Source: Adiantum capillus-veneris (taxonomy: Eukaryota > Streptophyta > Polypodiopsida > Polypodiales > Pteridaceae). Taken from it: DNA of 64,000 nucleotides. The stretch lies in NCBI GenBank assembly GCA_014529385.2, contig CM043945.1, positions 150,985,241 through 151,049,240 of the forward strand. The letters run 5' to 3'. This document shows, one piece after another, positions 10,101 through 24,305 of the stretch. Every line of letters begins with the position of its first letter. Within the stretch, counting starts at the first letter, position 1. Both the position numbers and the translations under genes were made by a program. The notes beneath the pieces are model-generated. The model searched no databases. It was given only the letters and a program-made list of their open reading frames with translations, and was not told where the DNA came from.

Positions 10101-10684
10101 CCATCATGTGTGCCACTTATGTACTTAACAGGTGTCCTACGAAAGCTTTGCAGTCTATTACTCCATATGAAGCATGGCATGATAGAAAGCCTTCTATTGA
10201 GCACATGCGTGTTTTTGGCTGTTTGGCATATGCTTTGGTGCCACAAACACAGCGCAGAAAATTGGATGATGAGGCTGTCAAATGTATTTTTGTTTGTTAT
10301 AGTGCTGAAAGCAAAGGTTATAGGTTATATCATCCGCAAACAAAGCGTATTTTGGTTTCACACGATGTAGTGTTTGTGGAAGATTCTGTTCAGCCCTTGC
10401 TGTCATGTACTAGAGACAGTAATGTAAGCTCACAGGACATTTATGACACTTTGTTGTCTCTTTTCAGTGATGGAAATACGAATGTAATTTCCAATGAGGC
10501 AAATGTACAGCCTATGGGGGTTTCTGAAAATGTTACAGATCAGCCTATTACTGATGCAGATGTACATGATGTACTTGATGAGGAAAGGGCTAAAAATGAG
10601 CAGGCTAGAGGTATGCCAAAATGGCTGGTGCACACTTTGCGTGACAGTAAATTAAATGCACCTTTGTCTAGTCGTACTCGTTGA
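10028..10684 (+). pseudogene. Copia element C integrase C-terminus and RT lead-in
   Basis: Reads LTEMARCMVKSQALPYSFW, then CATYVLNRCPTKAL, TPYEAW and RVFGCLAYALVPQ, the conserved copia block after the integrase core, followed by a variable acidic linker. It ends at a TGA at 10682-10684 just before the RT reading frame. D has CGTTCAGGC where C has CGTTGAGGC here, so TCA has become TGA. Confidence 0.8.
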
Positions 10685-11911
10685 GGCTCTCGCCATGCAT
10701 CTTATGCATCAGATTGTTATGCTTTGGCTATGTCTAGCTTACATGATGTTGAGGAGCCTCTCTCTTTTGATGAAGCACAGAATTCAGAAAATTGGATGGC
10801 TGCCATGCAATCAGAATATGATCCACTTATAGAAAATGACACATGGACTTTATGTGATTTTCCTCCTGGCAAAAAGGCCATTGGTACGAAGTGGGTTTAC
10901 AAGTTGAAACGCAAGCAAGATGGTGAGATCGATCGCCATAAGGCTCGACTTGTTACAAAGGGTTATGCACAGCAAAAAGGCATAGATTATGAAGAGACTT
11001 TTGCTCCCACTTGTCGTATGACTACTGTGTGTTTTCTATGTGCATTGGCAGCTCATTTTGGTTGGGATGTATATCAATCAGACATTGTTACTGCTTTCTT
11101 GAATGGTGACATATTTGAGGAAGTTTATGTAACGCAGCTTCGCGGTTTTGTCATAAAAGGACAAGAGGAAAAAGTGTGCAGATGTAAGAAGGCTTTGTAT
11201 GGGTTGAAGCAATCTCCTCGTGCTTGGTATGAGGAAGCTGACACTCATTTGGTTAAACGAGGCTTTCGTAACAGCCCAACAGAAAGCACATTGTATGTAA
11301 AGCGTGAGGGTGATGTACTTCTCATTGTGGTTCTTTATGTCGATGATTTGCTGATCATTGGACCAAATGAGAGACATATTGCTGAATTTAAGGCTGATTT
11401 GAATGCTACTTTCAAGATGAAAGATTTGGGGCTGTTGCATCATTACGTGGGTATACAATTTAAGCAGTGTGATGGTGGTATTGCCTTGTGTCAGAAAAGT
11501 TACATAGAGACATTGCTATGTAAGTTTGGACTTGTGGATTGCAAACCTATTGCCACTCCTATGGAAACAGGTTTGAAGTTGAGTCTACAGGATGCTGGCG
11601 ATCTTGCTGATGTCACTCTTTACCAAACTGCTGTTGGCTGCCTCATTTATATATGCAACACGAGGCCAGATATTCAGTTTGTAGTCTCACAGGTCAGCAG
11701 ATTTATGCATAGCCCAGGGTCTAAGCATTGGCAGGCTGTCAAGAGGATTTTCCGCTACCTTAGTGGCACTTTACATCTTGGCTTGTTTTATCCCAAGGGG
11801 GGCCAGACTTACATGCTTTTTCGGACTCAGATTGGGCTGGGTGTTTTGACACGCGAGTGTCCACAAGTAGTTTTTGTTTCATGCTTGGTAGTTCATGTAT
11901 ATCATGGTTGA
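10685..11911 (+). pseudogene. Copia element C reverse transcriptase
   Basis: The best-preserved part of element C. It has ENDTWTLCDFPPGKKAIGTKW, HKARLVTKGYAQQKGIDYEE, TFAPTCRMTT, SDIVTAFLNGDIFEEVYV, LYGLKQSPRAWYE and the catalytic box YVDD at 11336-11347, then the connection ATPMETGLKLSLQDAGDLAD, CNTRPDIQF and RYLSGTLHLGLFYPKGG. Near 11800-11850 it has a deletion and frame change that removes the first RNase H Asp segment, which D keeps as SDSDWAG. The RT core itself is uninterrupted and could still code for about 360 residues. Confidence 0.85.
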
Positions 11912-12285
11912 GCAAGAAGCAACCTACTGTGGCCACTTCGAGTTGTGAGGCTGAGTACAGGGCAGTCTTCACAGCTACGGTTGAGTGTGTATGGCTTAGA
12001 CGCCTTATGGCTGATTTGGGTGTTGGACAGGACACTGCCAACACTATCTACACTGACAGTTAGAGCGCATTGGCAGTTGCGAGGAACCCAGTTTTTCATG
12101 CTCGCACAAAGCACATTGAGGTGCATTACCGCTATGTCAGGGAGAGGCTCTCAGCAAGAGAGATCAGCTTGGCTTAATGTGCCAACACAGGACAACCTTG
12201 CAGATCTTTCACAAAGGCATTGTCTCGTGAGAAGCTTGAATCTTTCCGCAAAGCTTTGGGCTTACTCCCCTTTGTGGACTGATCA
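11880..12285 (+). pseudogene. Copia element C RNase H
   Basis: Continues with SWLSKKQPTVATSSCEAEYRA, VWLRRLMADLG and IYTDS, then TAG at 12061-12063 where element D has CAG, so the stop is a directly visible C-to-T change. Then HARTKHIEVHYRYVRE and YVPTQDNLADL, ending ALGLLPFVD. A small shift lies at about 12140-12200. The polypurine tract before the 3' LTR is weak (CAGGCGGGATT). Confidence 0.8.
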
Positions 12286-12357
12286 TGTCCTTAGGGCATG
12301 GCACTTCCCTTTACTCATGTGCCAACTCTCGTTCACCGCATCACTCCAGGCGGGATT

Positions 12358-12583
12358 TGTTACCATAAACATGTGGTAGTGATGTGTGTGAACACACTAG
12401 GACCGCCGGGGCATTTTTTCCCTCTTTAGGAGGTTTTCCCCCCGTGCATTGTATATACGCCCATCACTCTAGGGCTATCTATCTTTCCATTGCACACTAA
12501 GTAACACACTCTCTATTGTGTGCCTTGAGCTTCCTTCGTCTTCTCCAAGTTGTGTGCGTTTCTCTGCAACTCTAATTCCAACA
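12358..12583 (+). mobile_element. 3' LTR of copia element C
   Basis: A 226-bp LTR, TGTTACCATAAACATG to CTAATTCCAACA, followed by the duplication GTAAA at 12584-12588. Only a handful of differences from the 5' LTR, so element C is young relative to its decayed host element E. Confidence 0.95.
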
Positions 12584-13160
12584 GTAAACGGCAACCCACC
12601 GTTGCGCTATCTTCCATAGACGCGGAGTACAGAGCAGCTTGCTATGCTGCTTGTGAGGCCATATGGCTCGTATGGCTGACTTATTCCTGACCAGACATCT
12701 GTTACACAGTTCTGTCCTCAGTTTCTTTAACACCCGACCTCGTTAGCGACATTGGCAGTGTGCCCAACATACTTTGCGGTACATCAGCGACATCTTGGAC
12801 CATGGTGTGTTCTATGGTCGCTCCAAGGGTTGCACCTTACTTGGCTGGTACTATTCAGATTGGGCGGGAAATTCAGATACTCCTCACTCCACTACAGGAG
12901 TAGTTTTCACACTCGACTCGGGACCCATTTCATGGAGCAATAAACGGCAACCCACCGTTGCGCTATCTTCCACAGAGGCGGAGTACAGAGCATCTTGCTA
13001 TGTTGCTTGTGAGGCCATATGGCTACGAAGATTATTGGAAGAGTTGTGTTTTCCCCAGACTGCTACGACTTGTCCTTTGTGCGACAATCAGAGTTGCATT
13101 TGAAACCGGCCCGTGGGGCGGTAGGCGTTGGCTTTCACCCGAAATTCTTTACTTTACACA
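12584..13160 (+). pseudogene. Copia element E RNase H, duplicated, 3' side
   Basis: Continues element E after the insertion of C. An RNase H tail (RQPTVALSS...AEYRA, then CEAIW) is followed at about 12669 by a second copy of the unit seen at about 7860-8123, then by a better preserved RNase H: DHGVFYGRSKGCTLLGWY, SDWAGNSDT, VFTLDSGPISWSNKRQPTVA, STEAEYRA, ACEAIWLRRLLEEL and CDNQSC (about 12774-13103). So element E carries a tandem duplication of roughly 355 bp. The catalytic Asp/Glu positions survive in the second copy. Downstream it degrades into a CA-rich stretch. Confidence 0.75.
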
Positions 13161-13190
13161 CACACACAGAGCACTTTGCAAAGGGAACCT

Positions 13191-13933
13191 GCGACGGGAA
13201 TTAACACTTGAACACACACGGCTCGGAAGCTAGAATGCCCCGAGCGGACGCCGACAACCTGTAGGCCCCAAAATTGGCGCCCCTTTCTGTATTTCTTTAT
13301 TCTTTGAGAGGGAAAATTACAAAGTAAGGTCCTGGGAATCCTTGACCTGTATCACACTAGATACTACCTGATCTGGCCAAATTTCGGTAACATAACAGCC
13401 CCAAAACTTGCGTGAAATCAATTCCCCTGCTGGATCTCACTTGCACTAGCCCAAAAACAGTAAATTCAGCTTGCTGTATTTACTGGTTTTTACCCTGTTT
13501 TCAGCCCCAAACAGTCCCGTAACTGTCCTCTGGCATTCCCAATGGTTCTGGCGTCCGTATGGCTGAAAAACAGTCAATTTACACCACATATACAGCGCTG
13601 AAAACGCACCTGTACAGTGAGGTTATGACCCTTACCGGTGCCTTCTTTGGAGTAGCAGTTAGCTACCCCTGTTCCTGCTCAAGGAGGCTCTTGCCTCAGC
13701 ACAAAAGCATGAAACCACACAGCTGTACATCAGTCAAATGAAGAACCCTCTTGTAGGGCATCACATAACTGCACGTAGGGGAGAGAGAGAGAGCAGTGTG
13801 TAGTGTGCAGGTCATCACTCCTAGCACCACACTGTACATAGAGAGGAAAGCAAGCACTCCATAGCTCTTAACCTGTGACAGGTTTCTCAATGAAGCATCC
13901 CCCCAGCATAAATCGAGTGCCCCCTCTGCTGCC
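13191..13933 (-). mobile_element. LTR-like remnant with the shared core motif
   Basis: A non-coding stretch carrying GGCCCCAAAATTGGCGCCCC followed by TTTCTGTATTTCTTT (13264-13299), the same block found in four other LTRs here. The edges are not clear and I found no target duplication. It ends where the LTR of the inverted repeat begins at 13934. The LTR call rests on that motif only. Confidence 0.45.
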
Positions 13934-15204
13934 TGTTAGGTGTAGCGGAATGATTGTTTACGCTTTGCTCAAGATGAGTGCTCCGAACTGTGCTCAAGGT
14001 TCCTTCTAGTTCTTATAGAAGGGGGAGCCTTCGGTTCTTAATGGAAAATGCTATGATCACAACAAAGTGAATAGACATTGTGTGTGCAAGTGTATGAGAC
14101 TGAGAGATAGAGAGAAGAGAGATACGACACCAGAGACGTTGTAAAACCCTCCTCCGAAGGCCCCACTCTCGTCGGTGAGAGTGGTCTACTATTGATTGCA
14201 CAAAGTGGTACAACGACGATGCAATGGACTGATGCAACCTGGGACTATGCCGACGATGACGATGGTGATGACGAAGTCGAAATCTGCAATCTTTCTACTG
14301 CTGTCCAAAACGCTATGGGCTGAAATCTGCAATCTTCTATCTGTTGAGTTCTGACTCTATGTTGGTGACGATGTCGATGACGACGATGCGACGACGACGT
14401 CTGAAAACGCAGATGCTGAAATCTGCGTTTTCGGGGCTGAAACTGTAAACCTTGCGGAAACTGATCGTGCGGCGAGGAACTGCTGCGGGAAGGTGAGATC
14501 TGCGAGGTTCGGGACTTGATCTGCGATGTCTGACTGCTGAAAACTAAAAACGCTGATCCTAGGGCTGATTCTGTCGCAATAGATCTTCAAAACGCTGAGG
14601 TTGCTGGCAGATGCAAAAACGCTAGGGGCTGAAATTGGTGTTTTTGTCGCCGGGATTCTGCAGATGCAAAAACGCTAGGCTGATCTGCTGTGGTCTTGTC
14701 GCCGTGGCTCTGTAAATGCAAAACGCTGGCTGATCTGTGATGTCTTGTCCAAAAACGCTAGCCAAGTTGGTGTGGAGCAAAAACGCTAGAAGTTCTTGGG
14801 GTCTTGCTAAGAAGGTGCCTGTTGAGCGGTGCTCCTGCTGCCTCTTCTCCATTTAGTGCTAACTTGGGTTTGCTTATATACAAACTTAGCAAAATTGCCC
14901 TACCTACTTTTGTTGGGAAGTCACTTAAAAATAATAAGTGAAATACCAAAAATAGGGAACATAGGTTAAATGCACTGGAAAATTTCCTTGACTGAATCTG
15001 ATGGATCTTGAAGGGAATACTGATGATCATGCTGTGTGCAACCAGAGGATATGCATCTATGCTAAGTGACTGGGCATGCACGGTCTACGAATAGACTCAC
15101 AAAAGTGCCAGATCACTTCTAAATCTAGACTGACTGGACTGACTGAACCCTAATCGTGCTGTAGCTTGTCCACGGACACATAGGGTTGGATGTGTCACGT
15201 GACA
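13934..15204 (-). mobile_element. Left LTR of the large inverted repeat
   Basis: On the plus strand it runs from TGTTAGGTGTAGCGG to TGTCACGTGACA and is bordered on the right by TCCCCTCCTTTTCA, a polypurine tract when read on the minus strand. It is therefore a 3' LTR of a minus-strand half-element. It contains at least eight AAAACGCT motifs (14306-14790), a direct relative of the element B LTR head, and a GA-rich patch. It is the inverted partner of 17403-18705. Confidence 0.8.
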
Positions 15205-16309
15205 TCCCCTCCTTTTCAAGGTGAGGTACTGGTACCAAATTGTATGGCGTCGAGGGAGATCGCCAATAGCATCCGGAATCTTGGAAGGGACTCTTCGCCG
15301 GCCCACTCTGATGTGTGGGTCGTGTGGTACTTGAACTTCATAAAGGTCTGCAACGCTTGCTTCTTTGGGCCGCGCCGAAAGCGACACAAAGGCTTCTGTG
15401 GCTCCTTCCTTGCTTCAACTTCGTCTAAAGTCACGCTTCTTTCTTCTTCAAGAATCTCCATGGCTGAAAATTCCTAAAACCACTTCCAACACAAAAACAT
15501 GAACATACCCATTCCATGTAAAGTGAGTGGAAAAACTCTTGTCGTCCTCAAAGACTGTGCATGCAATGTAGATGAACCAATAGATGGAGTGCTAAACCGT
15601 TCATCACACACACGCAAACAATGAGATCGAATCTTTCTCTTTTGATCTAAAGCAATAAACTCTGGCAATTCACAACGGAAATGCCCATGCTTGGTGCTCA
15701 TACTTTCATGTGCTCGTTCGGAAACTGTGTCATGCCAAGGAAGAGACATGGAATGTGACTTCCTTGAATGCATACTTTTCAGCTTTTCATGAAAAATCCG
15801 CATACATTTGTGCTCATTCATGAGTGAAACGTGCTCAACATACAATATGTCATGCCTAGGAAAAGGGATCACATAATGATGCTGACTAAAATACAGGAAA
15901 CAATCACGAATGAAACATTCGAACCATGCGTGCGTATCAATTATGCGAACTCATAATACTCTCTGTAAGGGTTCTTTGGACCTAGGCTCGAGAGCCAAGA
16001 TCGATCCTTCGTGATTGACCAAATCTGCAACGAGGGTAGCATCCACTAACACATCATCCTGGTGAACAATCACATCTTCTTCATGCAACTCATCATGCTT
16101 GTGAGAAATCACACCTTGATCATGCAAATCATCATACTTAGAAATATCATTCAAATCATCATGCAAATCATTGTCATTCAAATCATCATGCTTATCATCA
16201 TTATTCAAATCAGCAGGCTTCACACAATCATGCAAATCCTGTGTATCATGCTTTGGAGAAGAAGAGAATGAGAGAGGAGATTCTCTCAATCTCTTTTTCT
16301 CCACAGCAT
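15205..16309 (-). pseudogene. Left arm internal region of the inverted repeat
   Basis: Minus-strand coding remnants. About 16316-15951 encodes a start MCHAVEKKRLRESPLSF and then an Asp/His-rich low-complexity stretch built on DDL(N/H)D. About 15872-15474 encodes a FPRHDILYVEHVSLMNEHK-type segment, and about 15461-15216 a Lys/Glu-rich segment. The same proteins appear mirrored at 16241-17391. I do not recognise the family. It may be the 3' part of a Ty3-type element, since a polypurine tract and LTR follow directly. Confidence 0.55.
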
Positions 16310-17391
16310 GACACACAGAACTTGCATGATTATGAGAAGCATGATGAATTGAATGATAATGATGAGCATGATGATTTGGATGCCAATGACAAGCATGATG
16401 ATTTGCATGATCAAGATGTGATTTCTCACAAGCATGATGAGTTGCATGAAGAAGATGTGATTGTTCACAAGGATGATGTGTTAGTTGCTGCTTTTTCTAG
16501 CGAAGCTAACCTCGTTGTAGATTCGATCAATCACCAAGAATCGATCTTGGCTTTCGAGTCGAGGTCCACAGATCCCCCACAAGAAGATTCGATAGATCCG
16601 AAGAAGCGATCTTGGCTCTCGAGCCTTGGTCCAAAGAACCCTCACAGGAAGTATTATGTGTTCGCATGATTGATACACACGCATTGTTCGAGTGTCATTC
16701 GTGACGGTTTCCTGTATTTTAGTCAACATCTTTATGTGATCCCTTTTCCTAGGCATGACATATTGTATGTTGAGCACGTTTCTCTCATGGATGAGCACGA
16801 ATGTATGTGGATTGTTCATGAAAAGTTGAAAAGTTTGTATGTAAGGAAGTCACATTCCATGTCTCTTCCTTGGCATGACATAGTTTCCGAACGAGCACAT
16901 GATAGTATGAGCACCAAGCATGGGCATTTCCATTGGGATTTGCCACAGTTGATTGATTTCGATCAAACAGAAAGATTCGATCGCATTGTTTGCATGTGTT
17001 TGATGAACGGTTTGACACTTCGTCCCTATGTTCATCTACATTGCATGCACAATCTTTGAGGAAGACGAGATTTTTTCCACTCACTTTACATGGAATGGGT
17101 ATGTTCATGGTTTTGTGTTGGACATGGTTTCAGGAATTTTCAGCCATGGAAATTCTTGAAGACGAAAGAAGGAGGTCTCTAGACGAAGTTGAAGCAAGGA
17201 AGGAGCCACAAAAGACTTTGTGTCGCTTTCGGAGCGGCCCAAAGAAGCAAGCGTTGCAGACCTTTATGAAGTTCAAGTACCGCTTGACCCACACCGCAGA
17301 GTGGGCCGGCAAAGAGTCCCTTCCAGGATTCCGGATGCTATTGGCGATCTCCGTCGACGCCATACAGTTCGGTACCAGTACCTCACTTTGA
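16241..17391 (+). pseudogene. Right arm internal region of the inverted repeat
   Basis: Plus-strand mirror of the left arm. 16241-16669 encodes MYHALEKKRMREEILS followed by the Asp/His repeat (HDDLHDQDVISHKHDELHEED) to FESRSTDPPQ. 16725-17059 gives FPRHDILYVEHVSLMDEHE and SMSLPWHDIVSERAHDSMS, and about 17143-17391 gives MEILEDERRRSLDEVEARKE. Between 16241 and 16316 both arms read from the same DNA in opposite directions, marking the centre of the palindrome (about 16250-16310). No enzyme motif is visible. Function unknown. Confidence 0.55.
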
Positions 17392-17402
17392 AAAGGAGGG
17401 GA
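17385..17402 (+). other. Polypurine tract of the right half-element
   Basis: GAAAAGGAGGGGA directly before the LTR start TGTCACGTGACA: the usual plus-strand primer site for an LTR retrotransposon in plus orientation. The mirrored tract is at 15205-15218. Confidence 0.8.
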
Positions 17403-18705
17403 TGTCACGTGACACATCCCAACCCTATGTGTCCGTGGACAAGCTACACCACAACAGGGTTCAGTCAGTCCAGTCAAGTCTAGATTAGTAGTGATCTGGC
17501 ACTTTTGTGAGTCTATTCGTAGACCGTGCATGCCCAGTCACTTAGCAATAGATGCATATCCTCCGGTTGCACACAGCATGATCATTAGTATTCCCTTCAG
17601 AATCCATCAGATTCAGTCAGGGGAATTTTCCAGTGCATTTAGTCTATTTTCCCTATTTTTGGTTATTTTCACTTATTATTTTTAAGTGACTTTCCAACAA
17701 AAGTAGGTAGGGCAATTTTGCTAAGTTAATATATAAGCAAACCCAAGTTAGCACTTTCTGGCAGAAGAGGCACCAGGAGCTTCCCGCTCAACAGGCAACT
17801 TCTTAGCAGTACCCCCTCAGCACCTTGGCATTTTTGGACTCCCAACCTCGCCATAACCTCAGGACACCCTAGCGTTTTTGATACAGATATCAGCCCAGCG
17901 TTTTCTCTTGCACTCACCGCCGGCAATAGCAAATCCCCAGCGTTTCCTCACTTGCATCATCGCCATCAACTTCAGCCTGGTAGCGTTTTTGCCTTTCCTC
18001 ATCAGTACTAGATCCCATGGTGATTTCAGCCTTGGCTTGATCGCCCTCATCCCCCAAGTCACCTAGCGGTTGCAGATCCATCCCGTTTGCAGCAGAAGTA
18101 CCCATTGCCTTAGCGTTTTTGAACCCAGCGTTTTCAGCCATAAAATGCAGCAGCACATCTGCAATCTCAGCGTTTTTGGATCAGCAATTCAGCATTGAAA
18201 AACGCAGGTTTTTCAGCAGATGAATCGCAGCAGAAGAGCCCCAGATTGGTTGCAGAAGTTCCCCCATCCTTAGCCCATGAAAACGCAGCCAAAACAGTCA
18301 TTTTTCAGCCCCGAAACAGCCATGAAATTCAGCAAATAGAAGATCCCAGATTTCAGCCCTAAGTCGTCGTCATCATCACAGTCGTCGTCATCGGCATAGT
18401 CCAAGTTGAATTAGTCCATTGCATACGCATTGTACACCTTTGTGCAATCAAAGTAGACCACCCTCGCCGACGAGAGTGGGGCCTTCGGAGGAGGGTTTTA
18501 CAACCTCTCGGGTGTCGTATCTCTTTTCTCTCCTTCTCTCAGTTTCATACACTTGCACGCACAATATCCACTCACTTCGTTCGTGATCACAACACTCTCC
18601 CTAAGACGGAAGCCTCTCTCCTTCCCTAAGAACTAAAAGGAACCTTGAGCAAATATAAATCACTAATCTTGAGAATATACAACATTCATTCCGCTGCACC
18701 TAACA
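17403..18705 (+). mobile_element. Right LTR of the large inverted repeat
   Basis: TGTCACGTGACACATCC to GCTGCACCTAACA, 1303 bp, preceded by a polypurine tract, hence a 3' LTR in plus orientation. Inverted and noticeably diverged relative to 13934-15204. It holds at least six AGCGTTTT motifs (17870-18175), the reverse complement of the AAAACGCT cluster of the left LTR. The right flank (TGCATTGCTTTATGG) is LINE sequence. No duplication matches the left flank CTGCC. Confidence 0.8.
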
Positions 18706-18799
18706 TGCATTGCTTTATGGAGCTGAGATTTGGGGTCCTTCATTGGATCATCACGGAAGGACAGGCCGCACTGATGGATGGGGGGACATGGAGAAGCCT
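18706..18799 (+). mobile_element. LINE fragment, left of the tandem-repeat insertion
   Basis: About 94 bp matching the full LINE at 35224-35321 (GAGCTGAGATTTGGGG, CATTGGATCA, GATGGATGGGG). In frame it encodes LYGAEIWGPSLDHHGRTGRTD. It stops at AAGCCT (18794-18799), and the same LINE resumes after 22216 with AAGCCT repeated. Confidence 0.85.
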
Positions 18800-23487
<4,688 letters not shown>

Positions 23488-23518
23488 TCTCTCTCTCTCT
23501 CTCTCTCCTCTCTCTCTC
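23488..23518. repeat. (TC)n microsatellite after LINE 3' end
   Basis: TC dinucleotide tract directly after the LINE CATTTCATTT tail, the same arrangement as at 31525-31560 and 36626-36676. Confidence 0.85.
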
Positions 23519-23519
23519 G

Positions 23520-23594
23520 TCAAGTTCAATGATTTTGTAGCTTCTGTTCATGTGTTGCTATTGATTTCTCGCTTGGAGTGTCCAAGCCTGTAAC
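23520..23594 (+). mobile_element. LTR end fragment inside a gag remnant
   Basis: A 75-bp piece ending CTTGGAGTGTCCAAGCCTGTAACA, the same terminus as the LTRs at 3725 and 4697 but in reverse orientation. It interrupts a minus-strand gag (next feature) after its DFKDGG stretch. Truncated on the left at the LINE-linked TC tract. Confidence 0.6.
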
Positions 23595-24002
23595 AATTTT
23601 ACTATCGTTCCACCATCCTTGAAATCTTTTGTTTGGTTCGGTGCGTACCCTGGGTATGGATAGTAGGGATATTCATAAGGGCTCCAACCATTGTACCCAA
23701 GTGGCTGTGGTGGTGGGGGAGGCGGTGGCAGAGGCGGTTGCATCGAATCAAGGTCAGACGGCTATACCATGTTCTTAAAAACTTGGAACAGAAAGATGAG
23801 TAGGTTGTCGGTTGGAAGCTCTTGTACTTTTTGGTGCCAGAGGAAGTGGTACTACTTGGGGCATTAGGCGGGGCAACATGTAATTCAAGAACTATTGAAA
23901 ACTTTGCAGCATCGGGAGATTCTGCTGAGGCTGCCGCGAAAGGATGTCGCGAAGCTCGTCGAGAAGAAACTGCAGGTACTCTATAGAATCCGGAAAAGCC
24001 AT
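23595..24002 (-). pseudogene. Ty3/gypsy gag N-terminal fragment
   Basis: Minus strand, starting at ATG 24002, just inside the PBS: MAFPDSIEYLQFLLDELRD, then a stop. In another frame it continues QPPLPPPPPPPQPLGYNGW, a Tyr/Pro-rich segment (YEYPYYPYPGY) and DFKDGGT, similar to the pre-core region of element A gag (EFKEGG). It ends where LTR sequence begins at 23594. Frameshifted and truncated; a dead element end. Confidence 0.65.
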
Positions 24003-24017
24003 TGTGCTCTGTTACCA
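24001..24017 (-). other. Primer binding site, initiator-Met type
   Basis: On the minus strand TGGTAACAGAGCACAAT, one base off the canonical initiator-Met site over the first 12 bases. It lies immediately inside the LTR that begins at 24019. Confidence 0.7.
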
Positions 24018-24018
24018 T

Positions 24019-24305
24019 TGAAATGGGAGGGCACAATGTGCCAACGGTAAAGAACATAATGAACAGACTTTAGATGCTTCGAAACAACTGAATTGAAAGA
24101 GAAACATTGCATATTGAGACACGGAGTGGCAGTTCCACCCAAAGAGAGCACTCGCCCCAAACGATGGCGCCCCTTTCGGTATTTCTTTATATTGCTTCAA
24201 CTCAGTATAACGTCGGTAACACTGCTCTAAAACGGAAGCATGCAGAGAGTGGGCCCTTGGTTCGTAATTAAAGGCCTGGAGACACCAAGAGGCAATAACT
24301 ATGAC
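24019..24305 (-). mobile_element. 5' LTR of a truncated Ty3 element
   Basis: Starts TGAAATGGGAGGGCACAATG next to the PBS and probably ends ATGACA near 24305. Related to the solo LTR 1057-1708: ACGGAGTGGC, TTCCACCC and CGCCCCTTTCGGTATTTCTTTA are shared in order. The subterminal stem GGCAC...GTGCC is kept although its loop differs (AAT versus CAC). Confidence 0.7.

Noticed and set aside
14013-15081. Several 60-107-codon frames in the left LTR of the inverted repeat
   Set aside because: No conserved protein; the same DNA has the AAAACGCT motif clusters and LTR structure.
13934-18705. A single normal LTR element with 5' and 3' LTR
   Set aside because: The LTRs are inverted, and a polypurine tract lies inside each one; no primer site is present next to either LTR.
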